Shown: positions 9,253 through 21,619, counted from the first letter of the stretch. The stretch: DNA of 64,000 nucleotides from Aplectana chamaeleonis (GCA_029168955.1 JAPDOI010000380.1:424501-488500), one strand, 5' to 3'. Translations and numbers: made by a program. Notes: generated by a model from the sequence alone, not told the origin.

Positions 9253-10515
9253 TGCCAGATTGCTGAATAAGTTTTGTCGTTCGATAAAAAAACACAATTT
9301 TATGGTTCAAAATAGACTTTATTATCCAGTATAATCTCCCTGTACATTAATACGCTTGCTCCAACGATCCTCCAATCTGTGGACGCCATTCCTAAAGTGA
9401 GAATCCGGAAGGTCTGCGAAATACGCTTTAACAGCCGTTATAACCTCTTCATTTGATGAAAAACGTTTGCCACGCATAAATTTTTTGAGTTCTGGATACA
9501 AATGGAAGTGGCTGGGGGCCAAATCTGGTGAATACGGTGGACGCTCCAACAATTCGAACTTTAATTCATAGATTTTAGTCATTGCCAAAATGTTTTTGTG
9601 ACACGGGGCATTGTCCCGATGCAAAAGGACTTTCTTTTCTGCAAATCGGGTCTTTTTTCACCAGTTTTTTCCTTCAACTGGCCCAAAAGGTTGCAATAAC
9701 ATTCAGAATTAATTGTTCTATCAGTTTTCAACTAATCCACAAACAAAATTCCTCTCGCATCCCAAAAAACTGATGCCATAACCTGCTTGGCCGATTTCCG
9801 GACACGAACTCGTTTCGAAGCCGAACAACCAGGTTCACACCACTCTCTAGCCTCTTGTTTGATTCAGAATCATGGTGATAGACTCAAGTCTCATCCATAG
9901 GGAAGAATCGAGGCACAAAATCCACTTTATCTTTTTTAAAACACTCCAAACGTTGCTGAGGAAGTCGCATTCGAATGTGTTTTGTTCCATTGTTAGCGAA
10001 TGCGGCACCCATTGTGCACACCGCTTTCTGAAACCCAAAGTTTCACTTAAAATATGGCTCGCACTGCCTAATCAGATGTGTAGAGCCTCTACTAAATCTC
10101 TCAGTCAATCGACGATCTTTCAAAACCATATCCTATATTTTGGCTATGATTTCTGGTGTTGATGCGCTTTTTTACGTCCTTCACGTGGATCGTCTTCAAG
10201 GCCACGTTTAAATTAAGCAACCCATCTTTCTACTGTTCTAATTGTAGGTGAACAATCATTGTACACTTTTAACATTCGTTCGTGAACTTCTTTTGGTGTT
10301 ACACCTTCCAAAAAAAAGAATTCTATCACAGTACGATCTTCAATTTTTCTATTGCTGTAACACGTCGACACTAAATGGCCTGTACACAAAGAATGAATTG
10401 ACAGATTGAAATGAAACTTCACATACTTTCATATGAGGAGTGTACCAACAAAAAAAAATTGGGCTAGTAGCAGCGCCCTCTCTTATCGAACGACAAAACT
10501 TTTTGAAGAACCTGG
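9253..10515 (-). mobile_element. mariner transposon, dead
   Basis: Terminal inverted repeats (ccag.tt......agttttgtcgttcgat near 9255 and its complement ending at 10515) are flanked by TA at 9251-9252 and 10516-10517. Length is about 1.26 kb, normal for mariner. The only coding capacity is a minus-strand transposase broken by several stops and shifts. Confidence 0.85.
9322..10377 (-). pseudogene. mariner transposase remnant
   Basis: The N-terminal piece (10213-10377) has VIEFFFLEGVTPKEVHERM and a helix-turn-helix ending TIRTVERWVA. A middle piece (9847-10038) carries SLTMEQNTF and a degraded second catalytic region. The C-terminal piece (9322-9624) has HRDNAPCHKNI and RPPYSPDLAPSHFHLYP, where the family's usual SPDLAPSDFHLF third-aspartate site reads H for D. 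Losing that residue plus the stops makes it inactive. Confidence 0.85.
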
Positions 10516-10517
10516 TA

Positions 10518-11200
10518 GATTGAGGATAGTCCGTCCCTAACACACAGGGAAAAGCTTGTTAATGCCTCGCAATGAGGGAGAAAAGGACAGCTTTGTACGC
10601 ACTCCATTAAGTGTTTCGTGTTGTTGCAAGATGTTCCAACAGTGGACTTTGATTGAAATTCTTTTCATTGAATCCTCCTGTTCGTGCGCCGATGATGACC
10701 GTGTTTCCGGAGTGCCCTTGTTTTTTCAATTTGCTGTCCGCTAGGTGTTTTCTACTGCAGCATTCTCGTGAGCAGCTGACGGGATATGTCTTCTTCCGGA
10801 TGCCTCGTCCGCTCGAAACCTACCCATGAGTAGTCGAATGACCATTGTGTCCATCCTGAGATGTCCTCTTGTGAGGAAGACGTTCCAGGAGAAGTCACCA
10901 TACGCATTCAGAAAAGTTCATCTGAACTCGAAATTTTAAACCGTTCGAACATAATAGCGCACACAACTGTGTTTCCACTAACGGAGAGTGTTTAATGGAT
11001 GTAGATGTGTTGATCGACCCCGTTTGATTCTCTGTTTACTAAAATTCTTGACAAGTCAAGGGTATCAAGGGGAAGGCCGTTCCCAACTGTTGACCTATGG
11101 TTGAATTTGCTGTCAACGTGTCTACCCTCGTGCTTCGCTTCCGTTGTAAAACCATTTCAAGGAAAAAATGTGCTGAAGCTAGCAGCCAAGGATGACATCG
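10518..11200. other. Intronic spacer
   Basis: No coding similarity or repeat structure recognised. Confidence 0.35.
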
Positions 11201-11206
11201 ACGTAC

Positions 11207-11334
11207 GATTTTTCTCAGGTTGCTCATCAGTTTCGTTTGGTAAAAAGTGGGTGTAGGCGTTTATTACCGGTCCAGGTGTTAGCGAACGTTTCCAATCAGA
11301 ACGGAACATAACTCGATTAGGTTGACGGCCTTTT
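11207..11334 (-). CDS. Neprilysin-like exon with INAY motif
   Basis: On the minus strand, after a possible acceptor (catctgtag next to 11334), the frame reads FRSDWKRSLTPGPVINAY, then THFLPNET. M13 peptidases have 'W..(S/T)P..VNA(Y/F)Y.P..N' just before the 'FPAGIL' and HExxH segments; the INAY residues normally bind the substrate backbone. The second aromatic of the usual NAYY is threonine here. A gtacgt donor at 11201-11206 is the best exon end but is not certain. It sits between the mariner and a TTAAAGGCAC-ended MITE, about 2.5 kb upstream of the HEISH exon. Confidence 0.5.
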
Positions 11335-11480
11335 CTACAGATGACAAAGGTGAACAATAGGGCTCAACAAAAATTGAGTCTAACTAGAGTGAGCAGCAGA
11401 CCGGTCTTGACCAAAAATCATGTCTCGCCATGACCCACCGCTTCGCTGTTGACTTCGTGATGTAAAGTGCCGGGAAAGGC

Positions 11481-11970
11481 TTAAAGGCACAGGACACCCA
11501 AAAAATTATTTTTCAGATTTTAGGCTTATCTTGGAGAGAGTCAAACGCTGATCACAGCGGTATCTCTGGAATCGTCCAAGACCCCTTTGAACAGAGTTAT
11601 GGCTCTTCAAAGATGCGTAGTTTCTGAGGGTGAAAAATTGGTGGACGAGTTGTCTCAGGCATGTAATTCTCTTCAGTCGCAATCGTTGCGTGAGAGAAAG
11701 CTAGGATAAGGAGACAGTCCGGTAATGGACTGAAGAACGACGACTTGTTGGAATTCATCCATCCATCGAGTCGCTATCGAGTTCGAAAATCCGGAAGGGG
11801 GTCGGGCCTGTCGTGGTGAGCGAAGGGGGTCGGGCCTGTGGTGGTCGCTTATATCTCGCTTACTTGGAGGAATTGAGTTCTCGCATTTGGCACTTGTTAT
11901 ACAGGAGGGGTCTCCTACACAATTACATGGAAATCTCAAAATTCATATCTGAGGGTGTACTGTGCCTTCA
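11481..11970. mobile_element. MITE with TTAAAGGCAC ends, copy 1
   Basis: The left end ttaaaggcacaggaca and the right end tgtactgtgccttcaa are inverted repeats. Related copies lie at 27213-27539 and 37802-38292. All share ataagcgacc- and gacccccttcgc-type internal blocks or their complements. Non-coding. Confidence 0.7.
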
Positions 11971-12844
11971 AGAACTTGTTGAAATAGCCTAATGACTTGC
12001 ATCCACTATCGACTACAGAGACGTGTGTACTCTGTCATTATGCACCTAGCTCGCGCCTCATTTTTCTAACTGAGAGCGACCGCCAGATCACAAAAAAAGA
12101 AAGCGATGACTGCGAAACAGAGCTAGCAGTATCTGGCAGTCGACTGCACTTGACCAATAAGTTCTGTGTGTATCCAAACTGCACAAAAATCTTGAAAAAA
12201 AACGTACCTTGGGAATTCGCTTCCATAAAATGGAAATTGCGCCAGCGGCAGAGGAACCACTGAAAGCACAAACCTTCTGATCACGGCATATCATTGATTA
12301 CTGACTACGCGCAATCCAATCGCTCATCTGTTGAGGTTTCGAACAAGGCCCGTAGTAAACCCGGTTTCGGAGTGGCTAACACGCGGACGCTTTTTACTTT
12401 TTTCATCCTTTTCGAATAACTCGCTTCAAACCAATTTTTGAGCAAAACTATAATGATAATCATGACTTCGTCGTTGAGACCTACTCAATGGTATAGCCTT
12501 TGTGGCGACTCGTTGAGAATTAAGCGATTTGGCAATCAGCCAGTTCTAAAATTGCGTTATAGTGGCAAAGGGACATAGGCCAGGAGTGCGAACACTTCGC
12601 CACTGTACTGCAATTAGAAACCTGGCTGATTACGAAACTTCACTAGTACTCAACGATCCCTCCCCCAGGCCATCCCGTTGGGTGGCCCTCAACACCAGGA
12701 TCATGAATAACATTCTAGTTTCGCTCGAGGTTGAGTTCGAAACGAGTCAATCTAACAATACGAAAAAATCGCGATAACCCATCTTCTCGCACTTTCTGAC
12801 CGAACTCCACGAGCGGTATTGTAAATTCTGGAAGCAATTCTGAT
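11971..12844. other. No recognised feature
   Basis: Overlapping short frames only. Confidence 0.35.
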
Positions 12845-13410
12845 GAGCTCTCGTCGACTATCACCAGCAGCGGAGCGGTGGTCTTTGGACAAATATAACT
12901 TCAATTATACTCTGTCCCAATCGAGATGGCAAGCAAAGATTTCAAAGAAACAGCGCTTCTTCTGCGTCTTTGATATTTTTGGATTACGTAAGACATCGCG
13001 TACGCAAACACGTGGCATGTCTTACCGTAATCCAGAAAGAGAGATTCGACGAGTCTTTCACGTTCTCTTTTTCTTTTTTCACATATTTCATTACTCTTTT
13101 GCGTTCTTTTCGCTCGAGATGCTCGTGATACTCACTCTCGATACAGATATTCCTCCTTACGTGGCAAGGAAAGTGTTTCAGGATATGAAAAGCAGCTCGG
13201 AGGACACGAAGCCATTTGTTTTTGGAATACGATAAGACATGCTACGTATTTGCGTACGCGACGCCTTACTGTAATTCAAAAATGTCAGAAACGCAGAGGG
13301 AGTGCTGCTTCTTTGAACTCTTCGCTTGCCATCTCGTTTGGGACAAGGTATTACAATGTCCAGAAGAAAAAGCGGTCGCCCACTACTGGGACCATCGAAA
13401 TCGGGAGCTC
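12845..13410. mobile_element. Large hairpin MITE
   Basis: Arms of about 270 bp are inverted: gagctctcg at 12845 with cgggagctc at 13410, and cgagatggcaagc at 12922 with gcttgccatctcg near 13336. A central palindromic stretch contains gtaagacat...atgtcttac. Non-coding. Confidence 0.65.
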
Positions 13411-14344
13411 ACTAGAAATGGCCGAGAGCTTATTTACGCGCGAAAGTCAACGAGCTCTCTGATCACCCATCTAAATATCAAGAATACTCACGACAGGACA
13501 GTCGTTTTCTCTAGGCTCCATATTTCGCCAGCCTCGAGGGATATACTATGTCAGCACCAGAGAGCGCAGAATTAACGAGAGGAAGTAGTGTGCCAGACAC
13601 GCCATGGTCGAGCAGCCGTGCGGAGGCCGAAACGTCGCGCGGCGGCCGGAACTCGTCTGCTTCCGACGCGCGTGCGGTCGCGCAGCGCGTGGTACGCAGT
13701 CGACGGTGAGACTTCGGCCGTTTTATGGCCTGTATGTTATAGCATATGGCGCCGAGTGTGCGCCAAATTTCGATAAGGAACGCAAAGCATCTCTAGGATC
13801 CGTGCCGACTATGAACGTGTGGTTGTCCAGGATCTTCCCACGAGATTTTATTCACTCTCTTACCTCGTCTCAGTGGTTTAAAGTTATTGTATCTGTTGTT
13901 GTTCCTGATTACATTCTTACTCATGTCTTTCCCTTGTGGACTTACTTATGGTGTTGGAAGATTGATAATAGTAAGCATTCACTGTCATCAGCGCATCGTT
14001 ATGAGCTCGTTTTGCGTAATCCGATTTGAAGAGTTTAATGAACTTCTCATTTTGTTTGCTTCTGTTGATCATGTCCAACATTTGAAGAAAAGGCAAGCCT
14101 CGTAGTTGCAGATTCTAGAATGCCCTTTTGTGGAGTTAGAAGTGAATATGGTTTTTGTGATATATGAAGAGGTCGACTGCTGGTGGTTCAACTCACTATG
14201 GAGTATAGCTCATCTATAGCACTGTCGCTAAAGAACGCATCATCGTAGAGGAGCTTCCAATTCATCTTTTCCATTTTAGTGATAAGAGCCTGGAAGCAAA
14301 ACATCCGGATCACTGTATGCTCCGACAACGGTACCATGATCGAC
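13411..14344. other. Spacer with a GC-rich block
   Basis: 13600-13720 is conspicuously GC-rich (gcgcggcgg, cgcgcgtgcg); 13780-14105 is AT-rich. The overlapping frames match nothing known to me. Confidence 0.3.
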
Positions 14345-16327
14345 CAGGGTTCGGCGTGAGGTGTGATGTATCACAGAGGGGGGGGGTCGGACTCGTCGAC
14401 GTCCGGTGAGCGAGGGTCGGACCTTCGACCAACCAGAAGCCATTATTTGCAAATTAGTACGGTAAGTGCAAGTCGTAATGAAAGACTGTAGCAGTAATAG
14501 TTGCAGTAGTAGCGTATAGTAGAGCTGAGTGAGATTATGAGCCTATATCAGGGGTGAGGGGTATCGAACGTTAGTATAAAAAGAATAGAGGTATAGTATT
14601 GAGGTAAAAAGTTCAGTATACAAAGTATAGAGGGTAAGTAATAGTGGAGATCAAACTGAGAGGGCGAAATGAGACAGGAGATCAAAAAAGATCTTGAAGA
14701 GAGAACGAAACAACAAAAGAGGCAGGATATGAAATGGAGATGTAACAATGAGGCAGGAACTTACGAGAAGAGGTGACGATTCACTGGGGGAGAAGGAATG
14801 AAACACAATAGACGAAAGTAGCTTGGCCATTTTCAATGATTCCGACATGGAAGCAGAGTCGCGGCCAGGTAAAGTGTCACCAAAGCGCTCCATGATATGT
14901 CAGCAGCAAAGGTGTTGAGTATTGGCTGTCATCGGGGTCATTACAAGCGAACTATCCTGTCAACGAAATGACGCAGATGTTCTAGAATTTCTTAAACTAA
15001 GATGCATTTCTAGGCGATTCAGGATTCACAGGTTCAGTCCCGCCAAAGGTCAAATTTTTAGAGAGGCTGTAGAACGATGGGTAGTCGGCTGTTACAAAAG
15101 GGCATTGTTCATTGTGATATCTCTTGCAATTTCCTCTATGAAATCGCCTTGCTAGGCCACAAACGTGGTGCGATCCCACTTGAAGCACAAGATTTTTGTT
15201 GTCCTGAGGGCTCATAGGTGCGCTTCCGGACATGAAAACTACTTTTAGTATATGGCTGTCCAGATCTGAACTCGCACCCAAAGTTTCATGAACACAGCTT
15301 CAAGCCGAACAGCTTTACATAAGGTGTTCGGAGCTTGTTTTTATACCCTGAGGGCACATATGTGCACTTTCGGACATGATAACCACATCTTGTATATGTA
15401 TGGCTGTACGGACGTGGAAACGCACCCAAATTTTCATGGACGCAGCATGAAGCCGAAAAGCGCTACATAGGAAGGGGGAAAATTTCGAGTCAGGGATTGT
15501 TGTGAAATATTTACAAGTATTCATCGAATTTTTAATTAGAGAGTTTCACAGGTATCGATTTTCTCAGGGACCCCACCCTATGTAGCTCTTCTCGGCTTCA
15601 AGCTGCGTCCGTAAAATTTTGAGTGCGTTTTCCTATCCGGACAGCCAATTACTAAGTGTGGCTTTCATGACCAAAGCCGCACCTATGTGCCCTCGGGGCG
15701 CAAAAACAGGCTCCGCCCATACTATGTAGCGCTTTTAGGCTTGAAGCTGCGTCCATGGAATTTTGAGTGCGTTTTCACACTTGGACAAACATATACGAAA
15801 TGTGGTTTTCATGTCCGAAAGCGCACCTATGTGCCCTCAGGGCATGAAAACAAGCTCCGCCCGCACTATATAGCGCTTTTCGGCTTGAAGCTGCGTCCAC
15901 GAAATTTTGGGTTCGTTTTGAAATCCGGACAGTCATATACTAAATGTTGTTTATATGCCCGAAACTGCACCTATGTGTCCTCAGGGCAGTAATGAATGTT
16001 CAATCGCTAAACAAACACTTGGTGTCATCGTCGCTGGGTTATGACCTCAAAATACGTGTTTTTCATTGTTCACGTAATCAATTAATCACACCACAATTTT
16101 TTAAAAAATTTTATTAATTGCATTAATAGGATTGATTGATACAATCGATCCATCAATTTAGTCTTGACCTAAACATTCGTTCACTAAAAAGTTACGAAGT
16201 GAGGACATCAAAAAAAAAACCCCGGTCGTCGCCATCATTTTTCACAAGAGGGGGGGGGGCTGAGCAAATCGCTTGACTTGGGGGTAAGACCAGAGTTGCC
16301 TTGTTTCACACCTCGCGCCGTAGCCTG
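14345..16327. mobile_element. Foldback element A
   Basis: Ends are cagggttcggcgtgaggtgt at 14345 and the complement of caggctacggcgcgaggtgt ending at 16327. Interior: a G-rich run, then unique sequence, then several diverged units of about 140 bp carrying gcacctatgtgccctcaggg. The units lie in opposite orientations left and right of about 15540. The whole element is found again, inverted, at 59840-61937. Short frames inside (e.g. 15687-15992) are repeat artefacts. Confidence 0.75.
15170..15990. repeat. Diverged ~140 bp units in element A
   Basis: At least five units, each with 'cctatgtgccctcagggc', 'tatgtagcgct', 'gcttgaagctgcgtcca' and 'tttgggtgcgttttca' blocks in that or the reverse order. 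Confidence 0.7.
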
Positions 16328-16329
16328 TG

Positions 16330-17241
16330 CTCGATTTCCAGTATGTGGTGTAGCTTTGAAAAATTTGACTGGGGCTATTTGAGCCGGGATCTCCCATGTG
16401 TATGCGCCCTCCAGCGATCCGTTAAGCGTCATCACTGCTAAAAGTTCCTCGCACGGGAGGGTCCCAAATGTAGCAATTCCATCAACTCGTCCTGAGCTTC
16501 ACCCTTTCGAGCATTGGAGGTGGAGGTTGACTAATATTTACTGTTAGATTTTCTTACTTTTTTGAAATCATCCTCCATCCAGTTGCTAGCTTGCACTTCC
16601 TGGCTGAGCGCTTTGACAATATCAAGAACCATGTGCTCCAAGTCTTCTCTTGAGACCTAGAACTGCCTATGATGACCCAAGCATTCTGTAAAACTGGAAA
16701 TTATGGCTTCCTTTATCTTTATATCACGTCTGTATTCTCACCCACTTGTGGTTCAAATTGAGCACGATACGCCTTCAACTTGCGTACCTTGGAGGGCTGG
16801 ATAGTGAATTCACAGTAGAACATATCCCGTTTTTGGGGTCTCGAATGCGCTAACTTTTCATCGCGCCCAAGTCGTGGTAGCAGCACGTATTCCTGCTTCA
16901 GGGTGTTTGCGGCACGCTCCTTTGTTAGTACGGGCAACAAGGTCAGGGTTCATCTCACGGCCAGCAGTAAGGAGGTTAGCCTTGCCGCGGTTTGCAACAA
17001 TGGTATGATCCTGACGCCATGCTTCCCAGCTAGGAAACCTTTCCCATGGGAGGAATCGTTCTAGCAACCTAAATCGTGCAGAGCGCGACTCGAGGTCACC
17101 TTCAAGAATTGGTAACATCTTTTGGGCTGCACAGAACTGGACCCAGCCAGCTTCAAGCCTCTTGAACATAAGCATTACACTCATGACAGAAGTTATCTTC
17201 CTAGAAGTAATCAAGCCACTCCACCACATATCAATGGACAC
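16330..17241 (-). pseudogene. Unidentified minus-strand coding remnant
   Basis: Consecutive open pieces in changing minus frames read like one broken protein: WEAWRQDHTIVANRGKANLL and REMNPDLVARTNK; then EYVLLPRLGRDEKLAHSRP and CEFTIQPSKVRKLKAY; then IKEAIISSFTECLGHH and EDLEHMVLDIVKALSQEV followed by a possible donor (gtaagaaaa); then CEELLAVMTLNGSLEGAY and IPAQIAPVKFFKATPH. The last piece ends exactly where foldback element A begins, so the element may have been inserted in it. I do not recognise the family; a retroelement gag-type or decayed host gene are both possible. Confidence 0.35.
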
Positions 17242-17372
17242 GCGGACCGAGAAACAAATGGCGCAGTTTTCTAATGTATGTCTGAGGCTTATCCAAGTAG
17301 TTAGAATCTCTCATGATGTTTTAGGCTCTTTTTATAGCGTTTCTACGCTGTTACTAGACGCCGCTATTTTGG

Positions 17373-18425
17373 TTAAAGGCAGTGGTCAAGATGACAAACG
17401 CTATCGAAAAAACTACAAACATCAGCCTAGATGAACAACAGCTGAAAAACTATGAAGGTAGCGCGGTTAAAAATGGGCTAGGATTAAAGTTTCTAGGGCC
17501 CGAAGAAACTAGTTCGTGCACACGTGCACAGCGCCGATCAAAAAGATTGCAGTCTCATGCCGAGCAGTCAAAAATCATCGACATTCAGAGAAAGAAATAA
17601 ACTCAAATTTACCTAATAAAAACAGTTGAGCAATGAAAGAAAGCACTCCAGTCAATGTTTTCGACAACAGTACCGAGCAAATTTTCTGCAAAGAAAGCGT
17701 TTTGCGGCGTTTTTTGCGCTCACAAAGCGCCGCAACGCCATAACTTGTTTCAAAGTGGTCCAATTTCAATTCTGAAGTCATTTCTGGATTGCTTCCATTT
17801 AGTCCTAAACGATAGTGTTTCAAAAGAATAGATTCAACTCCGAAAGTTCATCGAAATTTGCATATTTGCACCTCTAAACCCCTCATAATGAACTGATCGG
17901 TCATGATAACAGAAATCTCTCATTTTTTGACCTGTGGTCGATGTGAATTTTAGAAGGAAATACACATTTTTCAACAAGATGCTAGAGCTAAAAGAGCTCT
18001 CAACACATACCATTACATTCGCCTTACTGAGAGGAACACGAAAACTATCTGAAAAAACTCAGTTAGTCAACTTTGAAGTGAGTTATGGCGATGCGGCGCT
18101 TTGTGAACTCAAAAAACGCCGCAAAACGCCGTTTTTGCAAAAAATATGCTCGGTACTGTAGATGTGTACATAAATTCGTCGGGATCATTGATTGAAATTC
18201 AATTTCAAGCCAGCTGATGTTCTTGATATAAGAGGTCATCGATGCCGATGATGTGGTGTGGGCTCGTCCACCATCAAAAGGCAAGAAATTTCAGGCTTTA
18301 AATTTGGCACAAAACAGCGGTTTTTTTCACGATTTTTCTTAGAGATCCTACTACTTGAGACCCAGAGAAGGGTTCAGAGAGAGCGAAAAACGAAAAGCAT
18401 ATTTGATCGCGTCTGCTGCCTTTAA
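17373..18425. mobile_element. MITE with TTAAAGGCAGTGG ends, long copy
   Basis: The left end ttaaaggcagtggtca at 17373 is inverted against cgcgtctgctgcctttaa ending at 18425. The interior shares long blocks with 36831-37804 and 46294-46849, including gtgcacacgtgcac-type palindromes and aaagaaagcactccagtcaa. Non-coding. Confidence 0.75.
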
Positions 18426-19071
18426 CATTGTTTTGTCTATAATTTTCTCATGTCTTATTCTCGATAGATGGCTTTGTTTACAACGCCGCTTCCTCAGCTA
18501 GGTATAACGTTGAATCATTCACGCATCTCTTACCAGTAGTAGAGCGCCGATAGACAAACGTTAGTTATTTTATGTTCATGTTTATTACCTTCGCTTGAAG
18601 AAATCTTTAGACAACATTAGCCGTAATTGGCTGATATTAAAACTGAGAAAATTTGAACACAAATACTTAATTAACTCCCTACAACCGCTTAAACTACCCT
18701 GCGTCATCCACACTAATACGTCTTCTGTGAGCTTGAGATAAGCTTTTCCAGCCCGAAAAGTGAAAAATCTTGCATGCAAACTAGTTATCGGCTGTTCAAG
18801 TGAAATTTTCCAACGAGTTCCACTCGTTTGTGATACGGCTATCTTGAAAAGAGCTTTGATTCCGACCACTATCGAGTTATCTAAGAGTTTGTGAACCAGG
18901 CATACGTCAAATAATACCTTGCGCCGTGATTCAAGGTACGAATTGCCAAAGTTCCGGTTTCTAATTGAGGCTTTAGGATTTCTGAATAGAAGAAGCCTCC
19001 GATCCTTGCAAGTAGTTTTCGCATGGGATTACTCTGAACTTGTCTCTCAGGATCCATGCCGACGTTATATA
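18426..19071. other. No recognised feature
   Basis: One 94-codon minus frame (18585-18869) has no recognisable motif. Confidence 0.35.
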
Positions 19072-19254
19072 GTTAGGTCCGTGGCTTGTTTCCTCAAGAA
19101 AAATACATTCAAAACTCACACACACTGCTGGCGCGAAGGTCGCGTGCGTCGGTTCGCTAATCGTATAAAGAGCGCAGCTGATAAGTCTACCATCCCATCA
19201 GCCGCGGGTGAGATTTAAATGTCTTTTCTTGAGGAAACAAGCCACGGACCTAAC
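19072..19254. mobile_element. MITE with TA target duplication
   Basis: Near-perfect inverted ends gttaggtccgtggcttgttt and its complement, about 30 bp each, with TA at 19070-19071 and 19255-19256. Length 183 bp. A Tc1/mariner-type origin is inferred from the TA. Confidence 0.85.
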
Positions 19255-19499
19255 TATGTGTGTTTTTCTTGGTGGGACAAAAATTCGTGGTGCTTGATTC
19301 CACAGTCGCTCGGATGTAAGCTTTGAATGCTTTGAATGTTATAAAAGTCGGGTTATCGTAGCATAATCAATCATTGGCTGACAGGCAAGCGCGGAAGTCA
19401 AAACGTGGACCACGCTCATCCGAGTAATGCACACCAGTCTCCCACATGGCGCGCCACGATTACGGACGCTGCTCACTAACCGAAGCCTGATTCTTTTTA

Positions 19500-19634
19500 G
19501 GGGCTGAGCAGAGTGCTATTAGGGCGCGGCGCGACCTAATGGTGGGCTGCCGTATTGATATATCTCCGCGATCTATCAATACGGCAGTCTACCATTAAGT
19601 CGCGCCGCGCCCTGTTGGCACTCTGCTCAGCTCC
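19500..19634. mobile_element. Palindromic MITE with TTA target duplication
   Basis: The whole 135 bp folds back: ggggctgagcagagtgc... against its complement, with gcgcggcgcgac matched by gtcgcgccgcgc and a centre at tatatctccgcgatctatca. TTA lies at both borders (19497-19499, 19635-19637), as for PIF/Harbinger-type insertions. Confidence 0.8.
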
Positions 19635-19965
19635 TTAGCGCTGAACGAGCCTGTAAAATTGTCTGGCAATTTCTAGCAGCTTTTGGGTGTTTCTGTTCGC
19701 TTATTACCTGTATTACTCCATTTTCTTCCGTTCTCACTAATCTTTTTTTGAACCGCAATTATTTAAGTTCTTCGCTACTTCCGAATCTTGATTTAAAATA
19801 CTGGGAAGCCTTTGCCTTTTTGATCTCTCAGTAATATTCGAAACTTCATGCTTGAGAATATGTTTGGAAAGTACAGGACAGTGAGAGTATTCGTGAACTG
19901 CATGAAGTATTTATGAATGCGTTCGTGTTTTTAAAAATTCTATTCCACGGCCCTACTCTGAGAAT
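19635..19965. other. No recognised feature
   Basis: AT-rich spacer. Confidence 0.35.
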
Positions 19966-20162
19966 TTTTGCCGCGACTCCCCCGCGACTGCCCCCCGACT
20001 CCTTCGGCTCGGTGCCTGCCGGCGCCGAGCCGGAGGAGTCGCGGGGCAGTCGCGGACGAGATACGGGAAAGACGCGGAGGAGACGCGGGGAGAACGCGGA
20101 GGAGACGCGGGGGAATTGCGGGGCAGTCGCGGGGGAGACGCGGAGATGATGCGGGGTTGTCG
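19966..20162. repeat. GC-rich 12 bp-type tandem repeat with hairpin
   Basis: Degenerate units of the form (g)gagtcgcgggg / gagacgcgg. The left side is inverted (gcgactcccccgcgactgcc), making a strong hairpin around gcctgccggcgccgagcc. The flank 'tactctgagaat' is shared, inverted, with the array at 28500-28690. Long frames through it are composition artefacts. Confidence 0.7.
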
Positions 20163-20565
20163 CTGGAAGTCTAGGGCTTAGCAAGCGGCTCTCATCTAGA
20201 CCTGCTGTTGGCAGTGTAGTTGTCACCCATTTTCTCTCAATCGACCCATCACGCCAGCGTTCGCTGCGATTGTGGTAGGTGGACATCTGCGAGAAACGGC
20301 GGCAAATCTACTCCCAACAAGAGGTCTAAATGAGAGCCGCTTCTCAAACACTGGACTCCGCCGCAACGAACCCGCGACTTCTCCCCACTGGGTCCGCAGG
20401 CATCGAGCAGCACAGTATCGTGGTAGAACCGCGGTAAAGTTGTGGCTCACGACTCGTTCGACTACAGGGATAACATAGAGTCAGTGCAGACGATGAACTT
20501 GTTCTAGTTTTCGGTGTTTTTGTGTAGGCCGGTTGGTTTTCGCCTGACGCGATCATTCCTCATCT

Positions 20566-20952
20566 TTACCGAAACGTGCCGTCCTGGCAATCTGGCGGTC
20601 TCCTTAAATTATGCGCGAACAAACGAAGACGACCTTCCTTTGCCGCTTGAGTTGGCGTTGAGAGATGTTGACACCTCTCTCGTGTCAAGCGTTGATGTAA
20701 GGCGTCGATTTCGTTGTAGAGGTCTTCGTTGTGGCAATTCTGCGGCCAGAAATATCCAAGCAAACGTCTAAACAGCTTCCTTTCCGTGCGATCCAACCTT
20801 TCCATCTGCTTCTTCGATGCTGCCCACGTCTCCGATTCGTACATCATGATAGGGCGAGTAGCGGATAGGTAGACGCGCAACTTGACTTCCTTCGCGATGG
20901 GGGTAGACCACAAACACTCGGTAAGAGAATTGAATGCAGACGTAGCTTTCAA
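20566..20952 (-). pseudogene. RTE C-terminal RT fragment
   Basis: A 128-codon minus frame with FNSLTECLWSTPIAKEVKLR and SETWAASKKQMERLDRTE, the conserved thumb and post-thumb region of nematode RTE elements. It is cut at the upstream side by degeneration and the MITE at 21011. Confidence 0.8.
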
Positions 20953-21010
20953 ACATCGCTGTTAAGTATCTGCTGCACCATGGTTCTCCAGCAAACAGCC
21001 CAAATATGTA

Positions 21011-21212
21011 TGGTGGAGTCCACCAAGAGTGTCTCATTTACTTATCAATGAGAAGCGGTCGATTGGGAATCAATGAACATGAAACTCATTGCAGCACAAC
21101 CGCTCTCGCTCAATCGCGATCGAGCGTGCTGGTATGGGATCCATGCACATTGATCCCCAGCCGACCGCTTCTTATTGATAAGTGAATGAGACACTCTTGG
21201 TGGACTCCACTA
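21011..21212. mobile_element. MITE inside the RTE copy, TA target duplication
   Basis: Inverted ends of about 50 bp (tggtggagtccaccaagagt... and complement) contain cacttatcaat.agaagcggtcg. TA lies at 21009-21010 and 21213-21214. The RTE sequence continues on both sides, so this insertion is younger. Confidence 0.85.
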
Positions 21213-21619
21213 TAGCAAAATCATCCACCAGATTCTATACGTTGTCCGTCCACACAAACTCCCGCTGATGGCCTCTAAGAGACCCACATTTGCTTGCATT
21301 TGTGGGAACGAAGTCGATGTCCCTGCGCCATGCTTCGAAACGAAATTCACAATCTTTACCAGTTTTGCGTTGTTTTCAGCGAATAACAAACACTATGTCT
21401 TCAGCGTACCCCAGGTCGACAAGGAGCGTCCTCATGGTGTTAGTATCACGTCCGCAGGAAACTGTTCTGCAACTCTACGCATGATGTCGTCAACGGCGAA
21501 GTTGAAAAGAAAAGGTCCTGCAACGGCTCCTTGCCTTACTCCTGTTTTCACCTCGAAAGCTGACGTAAATCCGACAGGTGTACGAATTGCTGCTGTTGTT
21601 CCTTTGTTCATGTCCTCGA

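Noticed and set aside
19846..20286. 146-codon minus frame and overlapping plus frames
   Set aside because: Low-complexity translation of the GC-rich array (proline/arginine-rich), open on both strands.
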